NCBI RefSeq assembly: GCF_014649715.1
Contig: NZ_BMTO01000002.1
Coordinates: 62,001-126,000, forward strand
Length of the DNA stretch: 64,000 nucleotides
Reading direction: 5' to 3'
Origin: Streptomyces lateritius
GTDB lineage: Bacteria; Actinomycetota; Actinomycetes; Streptomycetales; Streptomycetaceae
Shown here one piece after another: positions 33,989-42,686 of this stretch. The stretch's first letter is position 1, and each line of letters opens with the position of its first letter. The position numbers and the translations under genes are program-made. The notes below the pieces were generated by a model. It had not been told where the DNA came from. It searched no databases and saw only the letters and a list, made by a program, of their open reading frames with translations.

Positions 33989-34153
33989 ATGGCGCAAGCG
34001 AAGAAGGTCGCGCTGTACGCGGTCGTGGTCTTCGTGCTGTACACGATCATCAATTCCCCCAGCCGGGCGGCCGATCTGGTCCAGGTAGGGTTCGAAGGCA
34101 TATCGAGCGCCGCCCAGGGTGTCGGCGAGTTCATGACCGAGCTCATCAACTAG
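33989..34153 (+). CDS. Very small hydrophobic membrane protein
   Basis: 54 aa from an ATG with GGGAGGG upstream. MAQAKKVALYAVVVFVLYTII is a positively charged start plus a single membrane helix; the rest (SRAADLVQVGFEGISSAAQGVGEFMTELIN) is an amphipathic helix. The Dabb-domain gene begins 9 bases later, so they are likely co-transcribed. The same mini-gene before a Dabb gene is, as far as I recall, widespread in Streptomyces. Function unknown. Confidence 0.8.
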   Translation: MAQAKKVALYAVVVFVLYTIINSPSRAADLVQVGFEGISSAAQGVGEFMTELIN

Positions 34154-34162
34154 GAGTCCCCC

Positions 34163-34456
34163 GTGATCCGCCATCTGGTCCTCTTCAAGCTCAACGACGG
34201 CGTCGAGCGGGACGACCCGCGCGTGGTCGTCGGCGTGGAGGCCTTCAGGGCGCTGGGCGGGACCATCCCGGAGCTGACGTTCTGGGAGTGCGACTGGAAC
34301 ATCACCGACCGGCCGATCGCGTACGACTTCGCCATCAACTCGGCGGTCGAGGACCGGGACGCGCTGCAGCGTTACCTGGACCACCCCGCCCACCAGGCGG
34401 GTGTCGCCCTGTGGCGTGAGTTCGCCACGTGGGTGATCGCGGACTACGAGTTCTAG
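34163..34456 (+). CDS. Dabb (dimeric alpha/beta barrel) stress-responsive protein
   Basis: 97 aa from a GTG with AGGAG upstream. IRHLVLFKLNDGVERDDPRVVVGVEAFRALGGTIPELTFWECDWNITDRPIAYDFAINSAVEDRDALQRYLDHPAHQAG is a standard Dabb fold with the YLDHPAH motif. These small cytoplasmic proteins form dimeric ferredoxin-like barrels; the specific role is unknown. A terminator follows. Confidence 0.92.
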   Translation: MIRHLVLFKLNDGVERDDPRVVVGVEAFRALGGTIPELTFWECDWNITDRPIAYDFAINSAVEDRDALQRYLDHPAHQAGVALWREFATWVIADYEF

Positions 34457-34487
34457 GGGTCTTCCGCTCCCCGTTCCGCTTCTTCCC

Positions 34488-34518
34488 AGGCCCCTCGCCG
34501 TTACGGCGAGGGGCCTTC
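34488..34518 (+). terminator. Terminator after the Dabb gene
   Basis: A 13-bp perfect inverted repeat (AGGCCCCTCGCCG and complement) with loop TTA is followed by TCTG. Confidence 0.8.
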
Positions 34519-34675
34519 TGGGTATAAACGATCCCTTTGACCCCCATATGCCGTCAACACGTAGCTATGCGGTGCTTGCACACAGTGGACATGTCTTGTG
34601 ATGCTATGACCGCTTTTGATGGATGAGTTTGACCGTAGTTGACCAGCAAGAAGCAAGACCAGCCAAAGGGGTGGC

Positions 34676-35527
34676 GTGAACGTGCCGGCCAGTACAGCGC
34701 CTCAAGTGCCGCCCCAGAACGAGGCCGGCGGCCCGGACGCCCCGCGCCCCCGGCCGCAGAGCACCCGGGGCGCCGACACCCGCGCGCTCACCCAGGTGCT
34801 CTTCGGGCAGCTCAAAGGTCTCGAACCGGGGACTCCCGAGCACGACCGGGTGCGGGGTGCGCTCATCGAGGCCAACCTGCCGCTCGTGCGGTACGCCGCC
34901 GCCCGGTTCCGCTCCCGCAACGAGCCGATGGAGGACGTCGTCCAGGTCGGCACCATCGGCCTCATCAACGCGATCGACCGCTTCGACCCCGACCGTGGCG
35001 TCCAGTTCCCGACCTTCGCGATGCCCACCGTCGTCGGCGAGATCAAGCGCTACTTCCGCGACAACGTACGGACCGTCCACGTGCCGCGCCGGCTGCACGA
35101 ACTCTGGGTCCAGGTCAACGGGGCCACCGAGGACCTGACGACCGCCCACGGCCGCTCGCCCACGACCGCGGAGATCGCCGAGCGCCTGAAGATCGGCGAG
35201 GATGAGGTGCTGGCCTGTATCGAGGCGGGCCGCTCCTACCACGCCACCTCCCTGGAGGCGGCCCAGGAGGGCGACGGACTGCCGGGGCTGCTCGACCGGC
35301 TCGGCTACGAGGACCCGGCACTCGCCGGCGTCGAACACCGTGATCTCGTACGCCATCTGCTCGTGCAGTTGCCGGAGCGCGAGCAACGGATCCTGATGCT
35401 CCGCTACTACAGCAATCTGACGCAGTCCCAGATCAGTCAGGAACTCGGGGTCTCGCAGATGCACGTGTCAAGGCTCCTCGCCCGCAGCTTCGCCCGCTTG
35501 AGATCCGCAAACAGGATCGAGGCGTAG
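34676..35527 (+). CDS. sigF: Sigma-B/F/G family RNA polymerase sigma factor, probable SigF
   Basis: 283 aa from a GTG with AAAGGGG upstream. A disordered Pro/Gln N-terminus (about 45 residues) precedes region 2 ([37 protein letters not shown]), region 3 ([15 protein letters not shown]) and region 4 ([41 protein letters not shown]). The family directs stress and sporulation genes. Position next to the Dabb gene and upstream of a second paralogue matches sigF in Streptomyces as I remember it, where sigF acts late in spore maturation. The symbol rests on synteny and recall. Confidence 0.88.
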   Translation: MNVPASTAPQVPPQNEAGGPDAPRPRPQSTRGADTRALTQVLFGQLKGLEPGTPEHDRVRGALIEANLPLVRYAAARFRSRNEPMEDVVQVGTIGLINAIDRFDPDRGVQFPTFAMPTVVGEIKRYFRDNVRTVHVPRRLHELWVQVNGATEDLTTAHGRSPTTAEIAERLKIGEDEVLACIEAGRSYHATSLEAAQEGDGLPGLLDRLGYEDPALAGVEHRDLVRHLLVQLPEREQRILMLRYYSNLTQSQISQELGVSQMHVSRLLARSFARLRSANRIEA

Positions 35528-35772
35528 CCGGAACGGGTAGACCGGTTCGGAGCAGTCCCTGACGGCTTTTCGGCACCCCAAATGCCGTACACCCCTTGTT
35601 TCCTGCGGATTTGCGCTTCCGCTGTGTCGACAAGTCACTACAGCGTGTTGCCGACATGTGACATTCTGCTGGAACCGCGTTTGCCGCAGCCCCGCCTCCG
35701 GTATTCAGGTGGAGGCTGCGTTCCTCCGATGGTCGTGGCCGCCGCGACCGTCCGCGACCTCAAGGGGGTGGC

Positions 35773-36687
35773 ATGTCCGCAGAACAGGGCAGCTCGAAGG
35801 TGCTCACGCTCACGCCCACGCTCGCGCAGACGCCGGTTCAGATGCCGGCACAGCCGCAGCCGCAGGCCCAGAGCGAAGCACCCGCCGCACCGCTGGTCGT
35901 CTCGCCGGAAGCCATCGACACCCGCACGCTCTCCCGCTCCCTCTTCCTGCGCCTGCGTGCCCTGGACGACCAGGGCGCGGCGGCGGACAGCCCGGAGCGG
36001 ACCTACGTCCGTGACACCCTCATCGAGCTCAACCTCCCGCTCGTGCGGTACGCGGCGGCCCGGTTCCGCTCGCGCAACGAGCCGATGGAGGACATCGTCC
36101 AGGTCGGCACGATCGGCCTGATCAAGGCCATCGACCGGTTCGATTGCGAACGCGGCGTGGAATTCCCGACGTTCGCGATGCCGACGGTCGTCGGCGAGAT
36201 CAAGCGCTTCTTCCGTGACACCTCATGGTCGGTGCGGGTGCCGCGTCGGCTGCAGGAGCTGCGGCTCGCGCTGACCAAGGCGAGCGACGAGCTGGCCCAG
36301 AAGCTGGACCGCTCCCCGACCGTGCCCGAACTCGCCGCCGTGCTGGGCGTGTCGGAGGAGGACGTCGTCGACGGCCTCGCGGTCGGCAACGCGTACACCG
36401 CATCCTCGCTCGACTCGCCCTCCCCCGAGGACGACGGCGGCGAGGGCTCGCTCGCCGACCGGCTCGGATACGAGGACACGGCTCTGGAAGGGGTCGAGTA
36501 CCGCGAGTCGCTGAAGCCGCTGCTCGCCAAACTCCCGCCCCGGGAGCGGCAGATCATCATGCTGCGGTTCTTCGCCAACATGACCCAGTCGCAGATCGGC
36601 GAGGAGGTCGGCATCTCCCAGATGCACGTCTCCCGGCTCCTGACGCGCACCTTGGCGCAGCTGCGCCAGGGCCTGATCGACGACTGA
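35773..36687 (+). CDS. sigN: Sigma-B/F/G family RNA polymerase sigma factor, probable SigN
   Basis: 304 aa from an ATG with AAGGGGG upstream. It closely resembles the preceding sigma factor: nearly identical region 2 ([58 protein letters not shown]), then [17 protein letters not shown] and region 4 ([41 protein letters not shown]). The N-terminus and region 3-4 linker ([15 protein letters not shown]) differ, suggesting separate promoters or anti-sigma factors. Tandem sigF-sigN is the Streptomyces arrangement as I recall it. The 245-base gap between them is long enough for its own promoter. Confidence 0.86.
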   Translation: MSAEQGSSKVLTLTPTLAQTPVQMPAQPQPQAQSEAPAAPLVVSPEAIDTRTLSRSLFLRLRALDDQGAAADSPERTYVRDTLIELNLPLVRYAAARFRSRNEPMEDIVQVGTIGLIKAIDRFDCERGVEFPTFAMPTVVGEIKRFFRDTSWSVRVPRRLQELRLALTKASDELAQKLDRSPTVPELAAVLGVSEEDVVDGLAVGNAYTASSLDSPSPEDDGGEGSLADRLGYEDTALEGVEYRESLKPLLAKLPPRERQIIMLRFFANMTQSQIGEEVGISQMHVSRLLTRTLAQLRQGLIDD

Positions 36688-36737
36688 AGTCGGTCGCACC
36701 TGTTCCGAACTGACGCTTCGTCAGCAAAACTGGCGCC

Positions 36738-37526
36738 ATGCGGCGACAGAGGTCACTTCTGACAGTGGTCGCGCTCTGCCTCGGCGGAGCGCTGACCGCC
36801 TGCGGCGGCGGCGAGGGCGAGGGGTACGCGGCGGTCGGCGCCGGCACCGGCCCGAAGGGCGCGGTACCCCCGTCGGGCCAGGTCACCCTGGTACCCCTCG
36901 ACGGCCCCTCGGCATCCGCTTCGGCAAGCGGTACGACCCCCAGCACGTCACGCCCTTCGCCGGACGGTACGGGAGGAGGGCCGGGCTCACCCACGGGCGA
37001 GAGTACGGACGGGGGTACGGGCGCCGGTACGGGCACGGCCTCGGCGCCGGCCCCGGGCGCCTCACCCTCCGGGCACCCGCGACCCGGCGCGCCCCTTCCA
37101 GGGGCTCCCGGAACCCCTGGCACTACCGGCACGCCCGGCCCGGGCCCGGTCACCCCGCCCCGCACGTCAGCCCCACCGGCCACACCGGCCCCTGGGACGA
37201 CACCGCCCGCGCCGGCCAGACCGGCCACGCTCACCGTCTCCCCGCCCGTCCTCGCGGACGCGGACAAGCGGTGGTGCGAGCGAGTCACCGTGACCTTCCG
37301 CAACACCGGCGGCACGGCCGCGCGTTCGGGCACCGTCACCTTCTTCACGCACGTCATCGGCGCGCTCGACGTCGACTGGGCGACGATCGAGTCCGCGCAG
37401 CCGCTGCCCTCGCCGATCGCGGCGGGGGCGGTGCGGACCCGGACGTACACCGTCTGCGTGGATTCCTGGCGGGTGCCGCTCGGCATGCACGTCGACACCC
37501 AGAAGGTCACCGCGACCTGGGAGTGA
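36738..37526 (+). CDS. Lipoprotein with long Pro/Gly/Ser/Thr linker and C-terminal beta domain
   Basis: 262 aa. RRQRSLLTVVALCLGGALTAC is a lipoprotein signal with lipobox LTAC, so Cys22 should be lipidated. A disordered low-complexity stretch of about 120 residues (repeats of PG, TG, AP) spans the wall. The C-terminal domain (about 165-262: LTVSPPVLADADKRWCERVTVTFRNTGGTAARSGTVTFFTHVIGAL, TYTVCVDSWRVPLGMHV) is an all-beta, Ig-like fold with two Cys. I know no function. Convergent with the DoxX-like gene. Confidence 0.85.
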   Translation: MRRQRSLLTVVALCLGGALTACGGGEGEGYAAVGAGTGPKGAVPPSGQVTLVPLDGPSASASASGTTPSTSRPSPDGTGGGPGSPTGESTDGGTGAGTGTASAPAPGASPSGHPRPGAPLPGAPGTPGTTGTPGPGPVTPPRTSAPPATPAPGTTPPAPARPATLTVSPPVLADADKRWCERVTVTFRNTGGTAARSGTVTFFTHVIGALDVDWATIESAQPLPSPIAAGAVRTRTYTVCVDSWRVPLGMHVDTQKVTATWE

Positions 37527-37554
37527 TCCCGGCGCGGTGACGCCCCGCCGAGCC

Positions 37555-37893
37555 TCAGGCGAGGACCAGGGCGGCGACGACCGGGGTCGCGTACATCAGC
37601 GGCCAGGCGACGTGCGGATAGGAGCGGGCGCGGATCACGGTGACGACGGCTCCGGCGAAGTAGAGAACCGTGGCCGTCCCGGCCGCGAGGCCGATCGCCG
37701 GAACCCACAGGCCGACCACGAGACCTGCGGCACCCGCGGCCTTGGCGACTCCGAGCCGGGTCCACCAGGTGCGGGGGACGCCGTACTCGGTCAGCGGCTC
37801 GGCGACCCACGGCGCCTTGATGAAGACCGAGAGAGCCGAGAAGCCGACCATGAACGCGGCGACGGCGGTGACGACGACGTAGGGGGTGGACAT
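37555..37893 (-). CDS. DoxX-like small integral membrane protein
   Basis: 112 aa from the ATG at 37893 (GGAGTGTCTCCG upstream). Four hydrophobic helices (YVVVTAVAAFMVGFSALSVF, RLGVAKAAGAAGLVVGLWVPAIGLAAG, GTATVLYFAGAVVTVI, WPLMYATPVVAALVLA) and the GVPRTWWTRLGVAKAAGA segment match the DoxX-like family. No catalytic residues are evident. Family members are linked to redox and quinone stress but most are unassigned. Confidence 0.85.
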   Translation of the reverse strand: MSTPYVVVTAVAAFMVGFSALSVFIKAPWVAEPLTEYGVPRTWWTRLGVAKAAGAAGLVVGLWVPAIGLAAGTATVLYFAGAVVTVIRARSYPHVAWPLMYATPVVAALVLA

Positions 37894-38375
37894 CGGAGAC
37901 ACTCCTCGGATCGGGTGGCCGCCGAGCGTTTCTCGCTCGCACACCCGACTGACGGAGCGCACCGCACACGTGTGACAGGTACGGCGACCTTTTCCTGGGT
38001 CGATGACCGTCGCGGGGCTCGAGGAGTGAGCTTTTCCGGCCGGCGTCTGGTGCGGCCGCCCACCGCCCAGCTCCGACCCGCACACGCCCTCGGCGCTGCG
38101 GGGCGAGGGAGCCGGCGCCTGAGACCCCGCCCCGGGCCGCCCTCCGAGTGTGAAAGGCGCCCGGAGCCGGGCGGTCAGGGGTGGAGCGCAGCGGAATCGA
38201 CGGAGCCGACACGACGAGGAAGGGGCGCCCCTTGAGGGGCCGGCGGAGGGCGCCGCCCTCGCAGAGAGGGCGGTCACACGCCAGGAGCCCCCAAGGGCCA
38301 GGAGCTCACGGCCACGGAGCCAGAACCCGACAAGAGCCCGGACTCAGCCCCGCCGGCCTCAGCCCCGGGTCCCCC
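37894..38375. other. Gap of about 480 bases without a recognised gene
   Basis: The first 90 bases may hold the DoxX promoter. The rest is very GC-rich and has open frames on both strands, but none has a ribosome site plus recognisable protein features. Nothing further seen. Confidence 0.5.
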
Positions 38376-38591
38376 TCAGCCCAGGGCCAGCCAGGCCACC
38401 CCCGCCAGGACCGCGATCACGGCGATCACGCCCACGATCAGGCCGACGCGGGGGCCGGTCGAGGCGGCCGCCTGCGGACGGCCCTGCGGGGCACCCTCGT
38501 CGACGAAGGCGCGGAACATCTGCGTGTTGCCGGAGGGGTCGTAGTTGCCCTCGGGGCCCTGACCGTGCGGTGCATGGGGGTTGTGTGCCAT
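38376..38591 (-). CDS. Small tail-anchored membrane protein
   Basis: 71 aa from the ATG at 38591. The cytoplasmic part (AHNPHAPHGQGPEGNYDPSGNTQMFRAFVDEGAP) is followed by a single C-terminal helix (VGLIVGVIAVIAVLAGVAWLAL). The NTQMFRAFVDE motif is one I associate with small conserved Streptomyces proteins of this kind. Function unknown. Confidence 0.7.
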   Translation of the reverse strand: MAHNPHAPHGQGPEGNYDPSGNTQMFRAFVDEGAPQGRPQAAASTGPRVGLIVGVIAVIAVLAGVAWLALG

Positions 38592-38720
38592 GGGGCAGGA
38601 CCCTAGCGAACCGGAGGTTGCCGCCCCAAGCCCCGCCCCCGCCCCCGGGCGTTCCGGCACCGATCCCCCGCAACGCCTCCCACCTTTGCCGATTCTTTAG
38701 CGCAGTTTGACCGATTTAGT

Positions 38721-38762
38721 TTGCCTGAAGCAACCATCCATCTCTATGGTTGCCCTAAGCAA
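38721..38762. promoter_or_regulatory. Two MarR-type operators upstream of the MarR gene
   Basis: TTGCCTGAAGCAA (38721-38733) and TTGCCCTAAGCAA (38750-38762) are two 13-bp dyads, TTGC-N5-GCAA, 29 bp apart. The second ends 27 bases before the marR start codon, so binding would block transcription initiation. They are the likely self-regulatory sites. Confidence 0.75.
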
Positions 38763-38789
38763 CAAGATGTGCGGAGGCGTGGGGAGCCC

Positions 38790-39242
38790 ATGGACACACG
38801 GAACCGTGACGACCGGTACGAGGCCCTGGCCCGCCAGGTCGGTGCCATCGGCGCCGTCAAGCGCGGACTCTCCCGGGCCCTGCCCGCCGAGTGCCCGGGC
38901 GGTTCCGCGATCGTCCTCGCCCTCCTCCACCACCACGGGAGTCTGCGGATGAGCCGCGTCTCCGAGCTGATGGCCGTCGACATGTCGGTCAGCAGCCGTC
39001 ATGTGGCGCACACCGTGGAGCGCGGCTGGGTCGAGCGACTGCCCGACCCGGACGACAAGCGCTGCCGCACCCTGCGCCTCACCCCTGCGGGCGGGGCGAT
39101 GCTCGCCGACCTCGACCGGCGGGTGACCGACCTGCTCGCCCGCACCCTCGCGGAGTGGTCCGACGACGACGTCGTGCTGCTCACCACCCTGTTGGCCCGT
39201 CTCCGCAGCTCCTTCGGGGACTGCCGGGCCCACCACGCATAG
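38790..39242 (+). CDS. MarR family transcriptional regulator
   Basis: 150 aa from the ATG at 38790 (GGGGAG upstream). Winged helix: SAIVLALLHHHGSLRMSRVSELMAVDMSVSSRHVAHTVERGWVERLPDPDDKRCRTLRLTPAGGAML, with the wing DPDDKRCRTL typical of MarR. Two TTGC-N5-GCAA dyads sit at its promoter. It heads a cluster with an MFS exporter 50 bases downstream and a YceI protein, so it probably controls them in response to a small phenolic or antibiotic-like ligand. Confidence 0.93.
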   Translation: MDTRNRDDRYEALARQVGAIGAVKRGLSRALPAECPGGSAIVLALLHHHGSLRMSRVSELMAVDMSVSSRHVAHTVERGWVERLPDPDDKRCRTLRLTPAGGAMLADLDRRVTDLLARTLAEWSDDDVVLLTTLLARLRSSFGDCRAHHA

Positions 39243-39288
39243 CAAGCACGCACGCAGCAAGCAGCAAGCAAGCCGGCAAGCAAAGGAA
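39243..39288 (+). repeat. GCAAGCA-rich short repeat between MarR and MFS genes
   Basis: The spacer is built from overlapping GCAAGC/GCAGCAAGC units, with half-sites related to the GCAA arm of the MarR dyads. It may be simple slippage sequence or an extra regulator contact. Confidence 0.4.
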
Positions 39289-39292
39289 GTTC

Positions 39293-41707
39293 ATGGCTAC
39301 GACCACACCCGACTCCGGTGTGCGGGGCGGCCACGCCAAGCATGGAGGCCACGTCCCCGACGGGGCGCCGATGACGCACCGTCAGATCATGGAGGCGCTC
39401 TCCGGGCTGCTGCTCGGGATGTTCGTCGCCATCCTGTCCTCGACGATCGTCTCCAACGCCCTCCCCGAGATCATCAACGACCTGGGCGGCGGCCAGTCCG
39501 CCTACACCTGGGTCGTCACCGCGGCGCTCCTCTCGATGACCGCGACGACCCCGCTGTGGGGCAAGCTCGCGGACCTCTTCTCCAAGAAGCTGCTCGTCCA
39601 GATAGCCCTGATCATCTACGTCGCGGGCTCGGTCGTCGCCGGTCTCTCGCAGAACACCGGCATGCTCATCGCCTGCCGGGTCGTCCAGGGCATCGGCGTC
39701 GGCGGTCTGACCGCGCTTTCCCAGATCATCCTGGCGGCCATGATCTCCCCGCGCGAGCGCGGCCGGTACAGCGGCTACCTCGGCGCCACCTTCGCCGTCG
39801 CCACCGTCGGTGGCCCGCTCCTCGGCGGCGTCATCACCGACACCGACTGGCTCGGCTGGCGCTGGTGCTTCTACGTCGGCGTGCCCTTCGCGATCATCGC
39901 GCTACTCGTGCTCCAGAAGACCCTGAAGCTCCCCGTCGTGAAGCGTCAGGTCAAGGTCGACTGGGCGGGCGCCCTCGTGATCAGCGCGGCCGTCTCGCTG
40001 CTGCTGATCTGGGTGACCTTCGCGGGCGACAAGTACGACTGGATGTCCTGGCAGACGGCCGCCATGGTGGGCGGCTCGATCGTCCTCGGCGCGCTCTTCG
40101 TCTTCGTCGAGTCGAGGGCGAGCGAGCCGATCATCCCGCTGCGGCTGTTCCGCAACCGCACCATCACGCTCGCCTCGCTCGCCTCGCTCTTCGTGGGCGT
40201 GGCGATGTTCGCCGGCACGGTCTTCTTCAGCCAGTACTTCCAGCTGGCCCGGAACGAGTCGCCGACGATGTCCGGCGTCCTGACCATCCCGATGATCGCC
40301 GGTCTGTTCGTCTCCTCGACCGTCTCCGGCATGGTCATCACCAAGACCGGGCGCTGGAAGGCCTGGCTGGTCAGCGGTGGTGTCCTGGTGACCGGCGGGC
40401 TCGGACTGCTCGGCACGATCCGCTACGACACGGAGTACTGGCACATCGCGGTCTTCATGGCCGTCCTGGGTCTCGGCCTCGGCATGATGATGCAGAACCT
40501 GGTCCTGTGCACGCAGAACCAGGTCGACCCGGCCGACCTCGGCTCCGCCTCCTCCGTCGTCACCTTCTTCCGCTCGCTCGGCGGTGCGATCGGTGTCTCG
40601 GCGCTCGGCGCGGTGCTGGCCAACCGGGTCACCCACTACGTCCAGGACGGCCTCGCCGACCTCGGGCCGAAGGCCGCCGGGACGGCCGGCGGCGGTTCGG
40701 GCGGCGGCATCCCCGACATGGACAAGCTGCCGGCGCCGATCCGTACCGTCATGGAGAGCGCGTACGGGCACGGTGTCGCCGATGTCTTCCTCTACTCGGC
40801 GCCCTTCGCGCTGCTCGCCTTCCTTGTGACCTTGTTCATCAAGGAGGTGGCGCTGAAGAGCGGCTCGAACGAGCCGGCCAAGGAGCTCCCGGCCGACCCC
40901 CCGGCGACCGCCGAAGCGGCACCGGTCACGGCGCAGGCCACCGGCCTGACCGTCAGCGGAACCGTTCGTACCGCCGAAGGCTCGGACGTGCCGGGCGCGA
41001 CGGTCACGCTGATCTCGCTCGGCGGGCAGCAGCTCGGCCGCGCGACCGTCCGGGACACGGGCGGGTACGCCTTCGACGCGCCCGGCGCCGGGTCGTACGT
41101 CCTGATCGCCTCCGCCGACGGCTTCCAGCCGCAGGCTTCCACGGTCGTCGTGCACGACGGCCCGCTCACCCATGACGTGCTCCTGACCGGCACCAGCGGG
41201 CTCACGGGCTCCGTCACCGCCGCGGAGGGCGGGGCGCCCGTCGACGGCGCGACGGTCGTCGTCACGGACGTACGGGGTGAGGTGCTGGCCTCCGGGAAGA
41301 CCGACGCGGACGGCGGCTTCGCCTTCGCGGAGCTGGTTCCCGGCGCGGTCACGGTGGCGGTCACCGCAGCCGGACACCGTCCGCAGGCGCTGCCCGTCGA
41401 GATCGGCGGCCAGGGCGCGACCCGGCTCGACGTGGCCCTCGCCGCCGGAGCGGTCGTCCACGGCACGGTCCGCGCGGGGCTCGACCACCGGCCGCTGGCC
41501 GACGCACGGGTGACCCTGGTCGACGCGGCGGGGAACGTGACGGCGTCGGCGACGACGGACGCGGACGGCACGTACGCCTTCGCCGACCTGGACGCGGGCG
41601 AGTACACGCTCATCGCGACCGGCTACCCGCCGGTGGCGGGGCGGCTGACCGTGACCGGCGCCGGAGTCGACGGCCACGACATCGAACTCGCCCACCCGGG
41701 CGAGTGA
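39293..41707 (+). CDS. MFS exporter (EmrB/QacA type) with three C-terminal carboxypeptidase-regulatory-like repeats
   Basis: 804 aa from an ATG with AAAGGAAG upstream. Residues 25-535 are a 14-helix DHA2 transporter (FVAILSSTIVSNALPEII, GKLADLFSKKL, RVVQGIGVGGLTALSQI, GGPLLGGVITD). After the last helix (FALLAFLVTLFIKEVALKSG) come three beta-sandwich units at about 550-630, 636-715 and 720-800. Each has the pattern SGTV...PGATVTL...T(D/R)xxGxYxFxxLxxGxYxLxAxGxxP of carboxypeptidase-regulatory/Cna-B-like domains. With 14 helices both ends should face the cytoplasm, so these domains are internal, which is unusual. The downstream YceI protein carries the same kind of domain. Confidence 0.9.
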   Translation: MATTTPDSGVRGGHAKHGGHVPDGAPMTHRQIMEALSGLLLGMFVAILSSTIVSNALPEIINDLGGGQSAYTWVVTAALLSMTATTPLWGKLADLFSKKLLVQIALIIYVAGSVVAGLSQNTGMLIACRVVQGIGVGGLTALSQIILAAMISPRERGRYSGYLGATFAVATVGGPLLGGVITDTDWLGWRWCFYVGVPFAIIALLVLQKTLKLPVVKRQVKVDWAGALVISAAVSLLLIWVTFAGDKYDWMSWQTAAMVGGSIVLGALFVFVESRASEPIIPLRLFRNRTITLASLASLFVGVAMFAGTVFFSQYFQLARNESPTMSGVLTIPMIAGLFVSSTVSGMVITKTGRWKAWLVSGGVLVTGGLGLLGTIRYDTEYWHIAVFMAVLGLGLGMMMQNLVLCTQNQVDPADLGSASSVVTFFRSLGGAIGVSALGAVLANRVTHYVQDGLADLGPKAAGTAGGGSGGGIPDMDKLPAPIRTVMESAYGHGVADVFLYSAPFALLAFLVTLFIKEVALKSGSNEPAKELPADPPATAEAAPVTAQATGLTVSGTVRTAEGSDVPGATVTLISLGGQQLGRATVRDTGGYAFDAPGAGSYVLIASADGFQPQASTVVVHDGPLTHDVLLTGTSGLTGSVTAAEGGAPVDGATVVVTDVRGEVLASGKTDADGGFAFAELVPGAVTVAVTAAGHRPQALPVEIGGQGATRLDVALAAGAVVHGTVRAGLDHRPLADARVTLVDAAGNVTASATTDADGTYAFADLDAGEYTLIATGYPPVAGRLTVTGAGVDGHDIELAHPGE

Positions 41708-41862
41708 CCGGCCCCCGGCCCCCGGCCGCGCGTCGAGCGGAGACGCGACCGGGTCCGGGGCGGCGGGCAGGGCGGGCGATCCGCGCCCCGGAGGAGATCC
41801 GGGCCCAGGAAGGGGACGGCCTGCCGCCCCGCTGTTTTCCGAACGAGAGAGTGGTAGTGGCG

Positions 41863-42678
41863 ATGGGACTGCACGCACAGGTGCGGACGCGGGACGGCTG
41901 GCCGGTCCCGCACGCGGTGGTGACCGTGACCGACGGGTCGGGCGGGCAGGCCCTGCGGGCGGTGGCGGACGCGGACGGGGTCGTACGGTCCGATCCGACG
42001 CAGGCGCCCGCACTGTCGCCGGGCCCGTACACGGTCGTGGTGACCGCCCTCGGCTACGCGCCGGACGCGCGCACCGCGCTGGTCGGTGCGGCCGGCCGGG
42101 CCGAGGTGGGGACCGTCGTCCTGGCCCGCGCGGGCGGTACGGAACTACCCGCGCCCGGCGTCTGGACCCTGGACGCGGCGCACTCCTCGGTGGGGGCGGT
42201 GGCCCAGCACCTCGGGATCTCCAGCGTGCACGGGCGGTTCACCGAGTTCACCGGCCGGATCGAGATCGCGCCCGACGTCCTGGCGTCACGGGTGGAGGCG
42301 GTCATCGCGGCCGGATCCGTCGACACGGGCAACGGCTTGCGGGACAAGCACCTGCGCTCCGAGGACTTCCTGGACGTGGACCGCTTCCCGGAGATCACGT
42401 ACCGGAGCACGGCGCTGCGGGCGGCGGGCCCGGACCGGTGGACCGTGGCGGGCGAGCTGTCCCTGCGGGGCGTCACGCGCGAGGTGGCGCTCGACCTGTC
42501 GTACCTGGGCACGGGACCGGACCCGTGGGGCGGGGTCCGGGCGGCCTTCCGGGCGGAGACGGAGCTGCGACGCGAGGACTTCGCGATGCACTACAACCAG
42601 GTGGTGTCGGCGGGCATCGCGGCGATCGGCACGACGCTGCGGGTGACGCTGGACATCCAGGCGGTGCGGGCCGGCTGA
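41863..42678 (+). CDS. YceI family protein with N-terminal carboxypeptidase-regulatory-like domain
   Basis: 271 aa from the ATG at 41863 (a GTG at 41851 is possible). Residues 1-88 are a beta-sandwich like the exporter repeats (HAQVRTRDGWPVPHAVVTVTDGSGGQALRAVADADGVV...PGPYTVVVTALGYAPDA). Residues 96-271 are YceI: GVWTLDAAHSSVGAVAQHLGISSVHGRFTEFTG, NGLRDKHLRSEDFLDVDRFPEITY, ELSLRGVTREVALDLSY. YceI folds are lipocalin-like and bind isoprenoid or lipid chains. No signal peptide is visible, so a cytoplasmic carrier role beside the exporter is plausible. Ends 8 bases from the convergent TetR gene. Confidence 0.9.
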   Translation: MGLHAQVRTRDGWPVPHAVVTVTDGSGGQALRAVADADGVVRSDPTQAPALSPGPYTVVVTALGYAPDARTALVGAAGRAEVGTVVLARAGGTELPAPGVWTLDAAHSSVGAVAQHLGISSVHGRFTEFTGRIEIAPDVLASRVEAVIAAGSVDTGNGLRDKHLRSEDFLDVDRFPEITYRSTALRAAGPDRWTVAGELSLRGVTREVALDLSYLGTGPDPWGGVRAAFRAETELRREDFAMHYNQVVSAGIAAIGTTLRVTLDIQAVRAG

Positions 42679-42686
42679 CGGCCTCG

